Assembly: GCF_001039355.2 (NCBI RefSeq)
Contig: NW_019775325.1
Span: forward strand, 374,278 to 415,455
DNA from: Lingula anatina
Taxonomy: Eukaryota > Brachiopoda > Lingulata > Lingulida > Lingulidae
DNA: 41,178 bases
Direction: 5' to 3'
Positions 10,801 to 22,800 of this stretch are shown here, piece by piece; position 1 is the first letter of the stretch; every line of letters starts with the position of its first letter. Position numbers and translations under genes: made by a program. A model generated the notes under the pieces. The model was given only the letters and a program-made list of their open reading frames with translations. It made no database searches and was not told the DNA's origin.

Positions 10801-13800
10801 TTGATATTCAACCGTTGTGGATTTTGGAAAATCGCAGACAGGAGATGCTCCATTAACTGCACCAGTTTTGTAGAGGAATTCCTTTTTCAAAAATGAAACA
10901 TACTGCGACCATGTCATGAAATACTGAGTGCATGACATGTCGATGTGATTCACACAAACAAAACACAATGTACTTTAAAAACATTAGACAAAAACCGATT
11001 TGTTTGTATGGGTCAACTGCCTTTTTAAAATTAGACACGTAGTGCAAGATTCAGGATTTTTATAAGAATTGTGTTGCACGTTGCGTTGTCAGAATTGCAT
11101 AGTTGCCTTGTACCAACCAAATGTTCTTGTGGTTATGTTCTGTATAGTGTAGTATATATAGTGTCCACCTCCTGAGCAAGCGGACGTGGGGTAGGTTTGA
11201 CCCCATTTGGGGACATACCGGTCATTCATAAACGGTACCTGATGGCTCTAAACATATGCATGGTGCACGGCACTTAGGAATGGAAGCCAGGGTAAAAGTG
11301 CTTGTTCTGGGAGAGAAAGACAATGTTTGTATGCTAGACTTCAGTTAGGCAGCTTAGCAGTATCTGTAAAATGATTTGCATGTATGTAAATGTGAGAAAG
11401 ACCCATGTGTAATAAAATAACATGTAAAATGTCGCCAAAGAAAAACAAGAAGACCTGGGATTTAATACTGGTTTCATAATCATCATAAACTAAAGGATAA
11501 TGAGCAAAATAATGACTAATCTTACCGAAGTCGGTGCCACCGCAGAAACCACAGAACGCGCCGCAATTTTTAGTTGCCCACGTCGTGTACTCGTGGCAGC
11601 TTGTTGCTCCGTAACTCTCACAGTCAGATATGACATCATTACACGAGCCGGAACCTATAAAATGTCAGGTGAAAAATTATCCACAAAACCAAGTAAATCT
11701 GAGATGAAGAAGATGAGAAATCACGCAAGGGATTTCAATTAACACCAGCTTCTAAGGTTTAATAACATTTTGACGAACACATTTGTATAACTTCTTTCTC
11801 TGGAATTATAGTATAAAAGGCAACATTCATTGGTTTGTTATTTGTCTGAAACATCAATAACATTGACACACGGCTCAACATAATCTCAATAAAAATTCTG
11901 TTCCAAAATGCTCTAAGATTCATCCAAATACATGAAAACTACTGGAAAAAAACACAAACGAAAGATAAACAGGGTACTTGACAAATAAGGTTTCCTGCTG
12001 TTTACCCCAATGTTTAAACTGGAGGGAAAATGAGGATTTAGTGAACATCAGTCGTTGAACGATATTGGTTAAATTGTTTAATTGTCAACAAAAAAAAAGG
12101 CCTGGAACGTACGCCCACGTTTCAGAACCCTGCAAACCGCCGCCATCTTCATCATCAAAATTCTGCGTTATAACCCATACAAAGACAATTTCCTTTCACT
12201 CACATTTCCTCAAAAGGCACTGTTCCACAGTTAGCGGTTTAGAAGAAGCAATACAGCTACTCTCCGATGTCACCTCATTGGAGTGATAGTTCTTATGGCA
12301 GGACACAGTCCGGGTTTTCTTCCCAATACCGCATGACGCGGAACACTGAAATACCAGCGTACGAAAAAATGTTGTAAATGTCTTTCAAATTCGGTCCTGG
12401 TTTCTTTTGCATAACTAAATGCAGATAAATATTGTTAAGGAGAGAAACTGTTTTGGAACAAGGAATAAACTAAGAGTGTCTGCCGCATGAATGATAATGC
12501 CACAAACCTAGGACTTTTGAAGTTATGCAAGTACACTGTACCATAGAACTTTGAATGAGAAATCATAAAGAGTGTTCTTCTCTCTACTGGATGGCACATT
12601 AACATGTCCGCAAACAAGATATTCTAAGTATTCCTTCCTAATCCTAAGTAGTTCTACGTAATCTAACCTAATTTTCAAAAAAGGAACTTGGTGCGTATGT
12701 GCGTCCAAATCAAGCAATGCGTAAAGTGAAAATTACGTGAATGATTAAACAAAAAGCCTATTTACATAAGTAAATTGCCTTTCAATGTAAATAAATATAA
12801 TGTTATTCAGTTTGTGCCTGGACCAGCGAATCGTTATGTACGCGCAAAATGAACTTTACAAACCCGCTGGTGTATTTTAATAACAATGTGAGGTGTCTTA
12901 ATAACTCTGCGGTGTTTTATCCTCACAAATGCCAGCCGTCTTAGCCTCATTTGTCATTACCACAACTTGTAAACTTATATGATAATTAAAAAGCTTGGTC
13001 TAACTGTTTCCAACTCCGAAGTTTCAGGTTCGTTTCAAGAACCACAAACAAAGCTGCCAGATTGTCTAAGTTAAGATCCTGAAATGAACTCTATATCTTG
13101 TAAGTTTGCATTTTTCATCATCTGTATTTGGATTACTCAACCATCATCCTGTACTTTTTTAGGGTTATTACCTCTTTTGAAACATGCAGATGATTTGGAA
13201 TTTACACATTTACACGTTTTTTTTTTTACAAAACTTGATGAATTATGAATTACTAATTCACAAACTATTTGTTTGGGTACCGCTTTTCTGAGAGAATTGG
13301 TTTGGTTTACGGTTTGGTTTAAGCACACACTAAAATCCCATATAGATCAAAATAACCGCACGTCTGCCTCTTTCTCGTCATAGTAATTCAGGACCAATAC
13401 ACTTTTCACAACGAGAGCACAGGTATGTCCTGAATGTCTAACCTCACCTGTGACCAGTCCGTTGTCTTCCACACGCCCGGGCATACGTCTGGGTTACATT
13501 CCGCCGCCACTGCCGGTTTCTGGAGGTTCTGGCAGTGTCTGTCGTTAATGACCTCCTCCACCTTGTTGTTCATTTGGACGCACATCACCTGCCTTCGCAT
13601 TACGCCGCCCCCGCAGGTCTGAGAACACGCCCCGTATGCGCCAGCTGACCACCTATAAACACAGTAAATAGGCAAATCAATTGCTAGGTTTATTAAGGAA
13701 GACTAATTAAGGATGAGTAAGTATCGGGGTCAGTATATGGTGCGAATGCCGCCTGTACAGAGTAAAGGGAAATGGACTACCATTCCTTTTAGCGGGCTAC

Positions 13801-14788
13801 TACTGCTTTCACATAATGCGAGATTGATAAAATAAATTTTGGAAAAATCCCCAATCAAAATTCTGCCAAAGACTGCCTGTGTACATTGTTAACGTGAAGA
13901 GAGATAATCTTTAAATAATTATCAACCGAAGACATCAAAATACCTTGGCTGTTTTCTAGTAGGCGAAATGAATCAGGTTGTTGTATTGCTGCAGTAATAG
14001 AAGTTTAACGATTGATTCCTCAGATATTTACATAAACTAGATAATGTTCATTTATGTCCGTGCAGAAAAATTACCAATAATCACACGTCTTTTTAAAGCG
14101 TTTATCGTTATTGGGGCGAGGGAAATGTCGACGAAATGCTTAAAGCGCCATATTCTGCAAAAGTATATGATTTACCGTAGCAAAGGACAGGGGAATACTT
14201 TGCACTAATCCCTGAGACTAGGTCTATTTCCCAAAGGCCTTCAACTAAGCCAAAGATGGGAATGAGTTGGAAGGAAAATGATCAGAAACACAGAAAAACA
14301 ATTTAAGTGACTTGAACTTCCCCTAAAATTAGAACCAGCCGCCAACAGCCATTCGAAACATGTCACAAACACCTCAAAGTCATCCAAGCAGACGCTTCTT
14401 TACGACTTAAGTGATCCTGCAGGACGGAAAAGCTGTCCATGCGTTTACAAGATCAATGCACGCCTAATTGGGCTGTTCTGAGCCAGTGCTCTTAGTGGTT
14501 GTTAATATTTTCTATCCGTTAGAGAACGCTGAGAGTCTTTATGGTGATCATAATTATATCTTCTGAGTGCGTCACGACTCACTGTCTATAACTGAACACG
14601 ATGTTGGAATGATTCCAAATGTAAGTAAAAGTGAAGCTTTGATTTGGAATACATGACTGAGATCCTGCTCAAGTCAAATGATTTTTGTGTGATCGCAGTA
14701 GGCCTATATATATGTTGGAAATAAACACTGATAAAATAGAATGTAAACTGATGATTGAATTGGTTACCCGTTTCTGAATATTACTACA

Positions 14789-14824
<36 letters not shown>

Positions 14825-17800
14825 CTTGCTGACGAGTGGTGTATCTTACTTGTACTGTGGTGGATGTCGAGAAAAAATTGTCCAATTCTAATGTCTAATT
14901 GGAATTCATCCGTGTGTGTGTATATGCCACATGTGCCGTGTCTGCCTACTTCTCGACATCTATTTAAATTTGCGGGCGAGCGTCTGTATGTTTGTGCATG
15001 TGCTTTTTACCTTGCTGGGCAAGGTTGGGTATTACACGGCCTACTGTTCACGCTTGGTTTGGTCCGGAAGTCGCAGTAATGGTCGGCCACCTGGGTTCCG
15101 TCAGTCATGCGGACACAGTACGCCTCGGAGAGCTGCTGACCTTTAAATGGTAGAAAATCGTGCTGTTCATGTTTGGAACATTTCTTTGTTGATGAGTGTG
15201 ATTATTATAGTCTGGTATAAAAACTAGGCATTTTTTACCTTTTTCTCTCCTTATGTCTTACTTTATTTTTGTATTATTTGCTGTGTGTCTACACCCTCCT
15301 TTCTTTCTTTATTTTTCATTTTGCTTCTTTGCTTGCTTACACACACACTTTACACACTCTCTCTCCTTCTCTCCACACATTCTCTTATTTTTTTCCTGTC
15401 GTTTTGTCTCTGCTTAACTTTACCAAGGACGTTTATTGAATATACGTCCTTGGCTTTAGTAATGGTAAACTTAACGTTACAATCAGTTTACAAAGTTTTG
15501 TTTTCGATAAAAATCACTGTGCATCGAATTTCAAATACTGCGGAAAAGCAACAAAGACAAAATGGTTACACCACCTGTTCCACAAGACGTAGAGCACTGT
15601 GTGATTTTGGATTTCCACTGGAAGTCACTCGATACTTGTACATTGGAAGCCTCGTAGTATTTGTAGGCAATCTCTGGGTTAACACCTACGTAACCGTCCC
15701 CGTATTGTCTCCAGACCTGAAGTAAAAGGTTAGACATGTACATGGATTAAGTTAGGACAGCTGAGGTCAGGAATAGTTGTTAAGGAAACATGTCGTTATG
15801 TGACCTAACTTGAGTTTTTTCTTTCATTTTCCTACCTTTGTATCATTCCATCACACCCGGTATATCGGGACTTCTGTCAATCAAAATATCGATAATAGGT
15901 TGGGCTGTCATTGTGCTAAGGTGCCATTTTTTAAGCGGTGAAGCACCTTGGAGCTTTTCTACGACACATACTCCAATAAGGGTGTGCATAGCATTCGGTT
16001 AGGTGGATATATACATAACTCTGTAACTGCTGCAGATAAAATCGCTTAACTTGGTGTAGCTGACAAAGGCGTTCAGAACATTTACAATCCAATGCCACTA
16101 ATTTGATAACATCCTTGAAAACTTAGATCTTGAGCGGTCTTGTTTAAAAGGTTAATTGAAATTGGTGTAAGTTCTTCGTGACAAAATCTTAACGTAGTTC
16201 TTTTAAGAAAATCGATCGTAGACTCCTATAAATATCAGTTATGCACAGCTCCCATTTCAGGCCTACCCAACTACCAGACTCGGCACCTAAGGATCCTGAA
16301 TTAACCGGTATATCGGACCACGCTACCCGTTTTCAAGGTGTGTGTCAGATCGCATTTCGGAGTATCATACCCCAGAAAAAATTTTGTAGCACGACTGCTG
16401 GCTCATCCACGCTCGGCTGAACAACCTTAAACTGTACTCTTACTTTAGAGTACTCCATTTTATTGTCTCTATGGGGATATATGGGGACTTTACGACATTC
16501 GGTTTGAATGTTTTAACCACTTTTGATAGGGCTTTTTTGCATTGTATTAGATTAATGTGGCAGTCTAAGGTGCATCTAGGTGGCTTTCAAATTTATGCAC
16601 CCGGTTTTAAAATCATATAGCGATTTTACGACAATCGTTTACTATCCAATCAAGGTGACAGCCGAGCATGCCAGGGCTCATCCTGTCGGTGTTCTGACTG
16701 ATACTCCGAAATGCGATCTGACACACACCTTGAAAACGGGTCGTGTGGTCCGATATACCGGTTAATTCAGGATCCTTAGGTGCCGAGTCTGGTAGTTGGT
16801 TAGGCCTGCATTTGCCGTTGGAATTTTTTGGTTTCAAGCTCAGGTAAAAAAGAATATCAAGGAACCAAAAGTAGTAGTTTTACTCCAAGCACCACTGATA
16901 TGGTGTCACCAGCAAAATGACCATACATCAGGTATCTAATTAAAGATTAATAATGTACATTAACATTATGTATTAATGTTATAATTACAATTTCTATAAA
17001 GTCGTTTATACCTGATTTTGGTTAACAGGACATATAATCTTAAATATCCATTAAAGTAAAACGTATAACAGATAAATCACATATCGATACTAAACATGTA
17101 TGTCTGGGACATAAGGCTATATGGTGTGATATCTAAAAACAAAACGAAAGCATTTAACAAAATTTAATGTTTACTGTGTAAAGTCACTTATTACTTTGGG
17201 TGCCATTTGCAGACTGCCAGTAAGAAGTACCATCTTTTTTATATAGAGAATACTACACAGATATAGTTAATATGCGGAAGGCTAACCCGGAAGATTGGCA
17301 GTTAAAGATACCCATTCACGAACCCTAGGAAGTTTTAGGTCAAATATTGAGTTAACGTTAGTAGGCCCAAAGTGCCGTTCAAATTCGACCCCGCTTTCTT
17401 TCGCACTACTTAATGTGGATGGAATATTGTTAAGAAAGGAAATTGTTTTGGAACAAAGAAAAAAAGAAAGAAATTAATAGTGCCAGTCGAATGAATGAAA
17501 AGGTCACCGACCTAGGACTTTTAAGTTAAATTAAAATCAATGCAGAGATATAACCGGCATCGCCTTTGTGGATAATCGACCAAATTCCTGACATTTCCAC
17601 CGTGCAGTGACTGAACCCATGGCGGATTCAGTACAACATACATTCAGATTATAACTTATTTACACTTGTCCATGGGCATTGTGTTGATGTAAATTGAAAG
17701 TGATGGATTTGTCTTATTTCTGTGCCACTCTCTATGTCCTCGGCACTGACACATTTATAACTTTCTTGTCTTGATTCTGCAAATATCTTTTATGAACAAT

Positions 17801-19768
17801 TTGCATGAATAGACTTATGTTAAACTTCGTCGTTTACACTGCGACTGATGGATATCATATCACAGAAATATTAATATATCTTTATTACATAACGCTTATG
17901 GTCAATTAGAAGAATTCACAGAAAGACAGGTTGTTGAGAAATAAACTCATTGCTGTCTAAAATAAAGCTGCCGTTTTTCAAACAAATCATTAAATGTCAT
18001 CGCCTGTCATACCATGTTATATGCTTTGATGTAAATGATATTTTTAGCCCATGAGCAAGATTGGGAATAAATAAACTGAATCATGGAACAGCCGTTACAC
18101 TGGTTGCAGATATAAAGATGCTATTAATTAAGTTGTTATCACCTTTCTAGTCCATCAGGTCTGGTCGAAAAATACGTAGAGAAACGAAACTGCTACTCCA
18201 TTTTGAGTATAAAATACTGGGGGTGTTAAAAACCCAAAACATCCCAAAGTCATTGCTTTTGAGTCCATTAACTTCACATTCCTAGCCAATGTACCATTAT
18301 TTGAACACTTAGACTTTTTTCTTTCAATACGGTGAGTTGGTCAGCCAATCGGAGCAGTCGAATTGACGTTACTCTCTTGCAACCTTGATTGTTACTATTA
18401 TAGACAATGCAAAGGAACGCTAGGAGAGCGCTAGTGAGTACTACTGAGCAGACGACACAGTCCATTCAAAAAGCTCAAGGTCAAATTAGCCTTACTACCA
18501 GCAACAGAGGACTTCCTATTTTTTGGAAGGAATAAATACTTTCACAAGGACAAAGAATTCAGCTTTTACAGACGACTCACGAAAAAATGACACATTGAGC
18601 GTGGGTGACGGTTTTCAATATTTATTGTTTTAAGACTTTTTGAAACAAAATCTATAGACATATATTGCACTTGCAATTATGGAAATGGTTTGAAATTATA
18701 TTTAGGAACACCTTAAAGAATATTCTGCATTGTGGCTTAAATAATTTTTCTTGGGGTTCTTTCATACTGTGCGTGAGTTAGGCTTCGTTCACATGGAAAG
18801 TCTATTTTCTAAAAATCTATTTTCTATTCGCGGTATCTTATGATCATGGTCTGTGCCCTGAATATCCCGCTGCGTAATTACTGGCAGCGCGAGCCAGTTA
18901 CTTAAAGTAACTTATAGTTACTNAAACGATTGATTCCTCAGATATTTACATAAACTAGATAATGTTCATTTGTGTCCGTGCAGAAAAATTACCAATAATC
19001 GCACGTCTTTTTAAAGCGTTTATCGTTATTGGGGCAAGGGAAATGTCGACGAAATGCTTAAAGCGCCATATTCTGCAAAAGTATATGATTTACCGTAGCA
19101 AAGGACAGGGGAATACTTTGCACTAATCCCTGAGACTAGGTCTATTTCCCAAAGGCCTTCAACTAAGCCAAAGATGGGAATGAGTTGGAAGGAAAATGAT
19201 CAGAAACACAGAAAAACAATTTAAGTGACTTGAACTTTTTCCCCTAAAATTAGAACCAGCCGCCAACAGCCATTCGAAACATGTCACAAACACCTTTAAG
19301 TCATCCAAGCAGACGCTTCTTTACGACTTAAGTGATCCTGCAGGACGGAAAAGCTGTCCATGCGTTTACAAGATCAATGCACGCCTAATTGGGCTGTTCT
19401 GAGCCAGTGCTCTTAGTGGTTGTTTAATATTTTGTATCCGTTAGAGAACGCTGAGAGCCTTTATGGTGATCATAATTATATCTTCTGAGTGCGTCACGAC
19501 TCACTGTCTATAACTGAACACGATGTTGGAATGATTCCAAATGTAAGTAAAAGTGAAGCTTTGATTTGGAATATATGACTGAGATCCTGCTGAAGTCAAA
19601 TGATTTTTGTGTGATCGAAGTAGGGCTATATATGTTGGAAATAAACACTGATAAAATAGAATGTAAACTGATGGTTGAATTGGTTACCCGTTTCTGAATA
19701 TTACCATAAGGTGTGTGTGTGTGCTGACGAGTGGTGTATCTTACTTGTACTGTGGTGGAAAAAAGGTA

Positions 19769-19804
<36 letters not shown>

Positions 19805-22800
19805 CTTGCTGACGAGTGGTGTATCTTACTTGTACTGTGTCGAAAAAAAATTGTCCAATTCTAATGTGTAATTGGAATTCATCCGTGTGTGTGTATATGC
19901 CACATGTGCCGTGTCTGCCTACTTCTCGACATCGATTAAAATTTGCGGGCGAGCGTCTGTATGTTTGTGCATGTGCTTTTTTACCTTGCTGGGCAAGGTT
20001 GGGTATTACACGGCCTACTGTTCACGCTTGGTTTGGTCCGGAAGTCGCAGTAATGGTCGGCCACTTGGGTTCCGTCAGTCATGCGGACACAGTACGCCTC
20101 GGAGAGCTGCTGACCTTTAAATGATAGAAAATCGTACTGTTCATGTTTGGAACATTTCTTTGTTGATGAGTGTGATTATTATAATCTGGTATAAAAACTA
20201 GGCATTTTTTACCTTTTTCTCTCTTTCTTTCTTACATCATTTTTTGTATTATTTGCTGTGTGTCTAAACTCCTTTCTTTATTTATTTTTCATTTTGCTTC
20301 TTTGCTTGCTTACACACACACTTTACACACTCTCTCTCTTTCTCTCCACACATTCTCTTATCATTTTGTTCCTGTCGTTTTGTCTCTGCTTAACTTTACC
20401 AAGGACGTTTATTGAATATACGTCCTTGGCTTTAGTAATGGTAAACTTAACGTTACAATCAGTTTACAAAGTTTTGTTTTCGATAAAAATCACTGTGCAT
20501 CGAATTTCAAATACTGCGGAAAAGCAACAAAGACAAAATGGTTACACCACCTGTTCCACAAGACGTAGAGCACTGTGTGATTTTGGATTTCCACTGGAAG
20601 TCACTCGATACTTGTACATTGGAAGCCTCGTAGTATTTGTAGGCAATCTCTGGGTTAACACCTACGTAACCGTCCCCGTATTGTCTCCAGACCTGAAGTA
20701 AAAGGTTAGACATGTACATGGATTAAGTTAGGACAGCTGAGGTCAGGAATACTTGTTAAGGAAACATGTCGTTATGTGACCTAACTTGAGTTTTTTCTTT
20801 CATTTTCCTACCTTTGTATCATTCCATCACACCCGGTATATCGGGACTTCTGTCAATCAAAATATCGATAATAGGTTGGGCTGTCATTGTGCTAAGGTGC
20901 CATTTTTTAAGCGGTGAAGCACCTTGGAGCTTTTCTACGACACATACTCCAATAAGGGTGTGCATAGCATTCGGTTAGGTGGATATATACATAACTCTGT
21001 AACTGCTGCAGATAGAATCGCTTAACTTGGTGTAGCTGAAAAAGGCGTTCAGAACATTTACAATCCAATGCCACTAATTTGATAACATCCTTGAAAACTT
21101 AGATCTTGAGCGGTCTTGTTTAAAAGGTTAATTGAAATTGGTGTAAGTTCTTCGTGATAAAATCTTAACGTAGTGCTTTTAAGAAAATCGATCGTAGACT
21201 CCTATAAATATCAGTTATGCACAGCTCCCATTTGCCGTTGGAATTTTTTGGTTTCAAGCTCTGGTAAAAAAGAATATCAAGGAACCAAAAGTAGTAGTTT
21301 TACTCCAAGCACCACTGATATGGTGTCACCAGCAAAATGACCATACATCAGGTATCTAATTAAAGATGAATAATGTACATTAACATTATGTAATAATGTT
21401 ATAATTACGATTTCTATAATGTCGTTAATACCTGATTTTGGTTAACAGGCCATATAATCTTAAATATCCATTAAAGTAAAACGTATAACAGATAAATCAC
21501 ATATCGATACTAAACATGTATGTCTGGGACGTAAGGCTATATGGTGTGATATCTAAAAACAAAACGAAAGCATTTAACACAATTTAGTGTTTACTGTGTA
21601 AAGTCACTTATTACTTTGGGTGCCATTTGCAGACTGCCAGTAAGAAGTAACATCTTTTTTATATAGAGAATACTACACAGATATTGTTAATATGCGGAAG
21701 GCTAACCAGGAAGATTGGCAGTTCAAGATACCCATTCACGAACCCTAGGAAGTTTTAGGTCAAATATTGAGTTAACGTTAGTAGGCCCAAAGTGCCGTTC
21801 AAATTCGACCCCGCTTTCTTTCGCACTACTTAATGTGGATGTAATATTGATAAGAAAGGAAATTGTTTTGGAACAAAGAAAAAAAGAAAGAAATTAATAG
21901 TGCCAGTCGAATGAATGAAAAGGTCACCGACCTAGGACTTTTAAGTTAAATTAAAATCAATGCAGAGATATAACCGGCATCGCCTTTGTGGATAATCGAC
22001 CAAATTCCTGACATTTCCACCGTGCAGTGGCTGATCTCATGGCGGATTCAGTTCAACATACATTCAGATTATAACTTATTTACACTTGTCCATGGGCATT
22101 GTGTTGATGTAAATTGAAAGTCATGGATTTGTCTTATTTCTGTGCCACTCTCTATGTCCTCGGCACTGACACATTTATAACTTGCTTGTCTTGATTCTGC
22201 AAATATCTTTTATGCACAATTTGCATTGATAGACTAAGGTTAAACTTCTTCGTTTACACTGCGACTGATGGATATCATATCACAGAAATATTAATATATC
22301 TTTATTACATAAAATATAAATATGGTCAATTAGAAGAATTCATAGAAAGACAGGTCGCTGAGAAATGAACCCATTGCTGTCTAAAATAAAGCTGCCGTTT
22401 TTCAAACAAATCATTAAATGTCATCGCCTGTCATACCATGTTATATGCTTTGATGTAAATGATATTTTTAGACCATAAGCAAGATTGGGAATAAATAAAC
22501 TGAATCATGGAACAGCCGTTCCACTGGTTGCAGAAATAAAGATGCTGTTCATTAAGCTGTTAGCACATTTCTAGTCCATCAGGTCTGGTCGAAAAATACG
22601 TAGAGAAACGAAACTGCTACTCCATTTTGAGTATAAAATACTGGGAGTGTTAAAAACCCGAAACATCCCAAAGTCATTGCTTTTGGGTCCATTAACTTCA
22701 CATTCCTAGCCAATGTACCATTATTTGAACACTTAGACTTTTTTCTTTCAATAAGGTGAGTTGGCCAGCCAATCGGAGCAGTCGAATTGACGTTACCCTC

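Larger units (their letters stand above)
14007..18775. repeat. Duplicated block, copy 1 (4.77 kb)
   Basis: Matches 18925-23198 base for base over nearly its whole length, with scattered single-base differences and small indels. It contains the exons 15011-15140 and 15572-15716. Copy 1 alone carries the 551-bp TIR element at 16258-16808. Its left flank is unique; its right side runs into about 147 bases found in neither copy 2 nor its flank, and then a single N. It is best read as one of two haplotypes placed in series by the assembler. Confidence 0.9.
15717..19984. other. Intronic DNA spanning the duplication junction
   Basis: Non-coding DNA carrying the 551-bp TIR element, the N at 18923, the end of block copy 1 and the start of copy 2. 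No exon other than the duplicated pair is seen. Confidence 0.6.

Noticed and set aside
15285-15725. Open frame of 146 codons on the plus strand, and its twin at 20258-20701
   Set aside because: Both lie antisense to a splice-bounded spacer/TSP1 exon and begin in low-complexity CT-rich DNA. They are shadows duplicated with the block.
16580-16837. Short open frames on both strands inside the 551-bp TIR element
   Set aside because: They run across the inverted repeat and into the flank, with no transposase motif.
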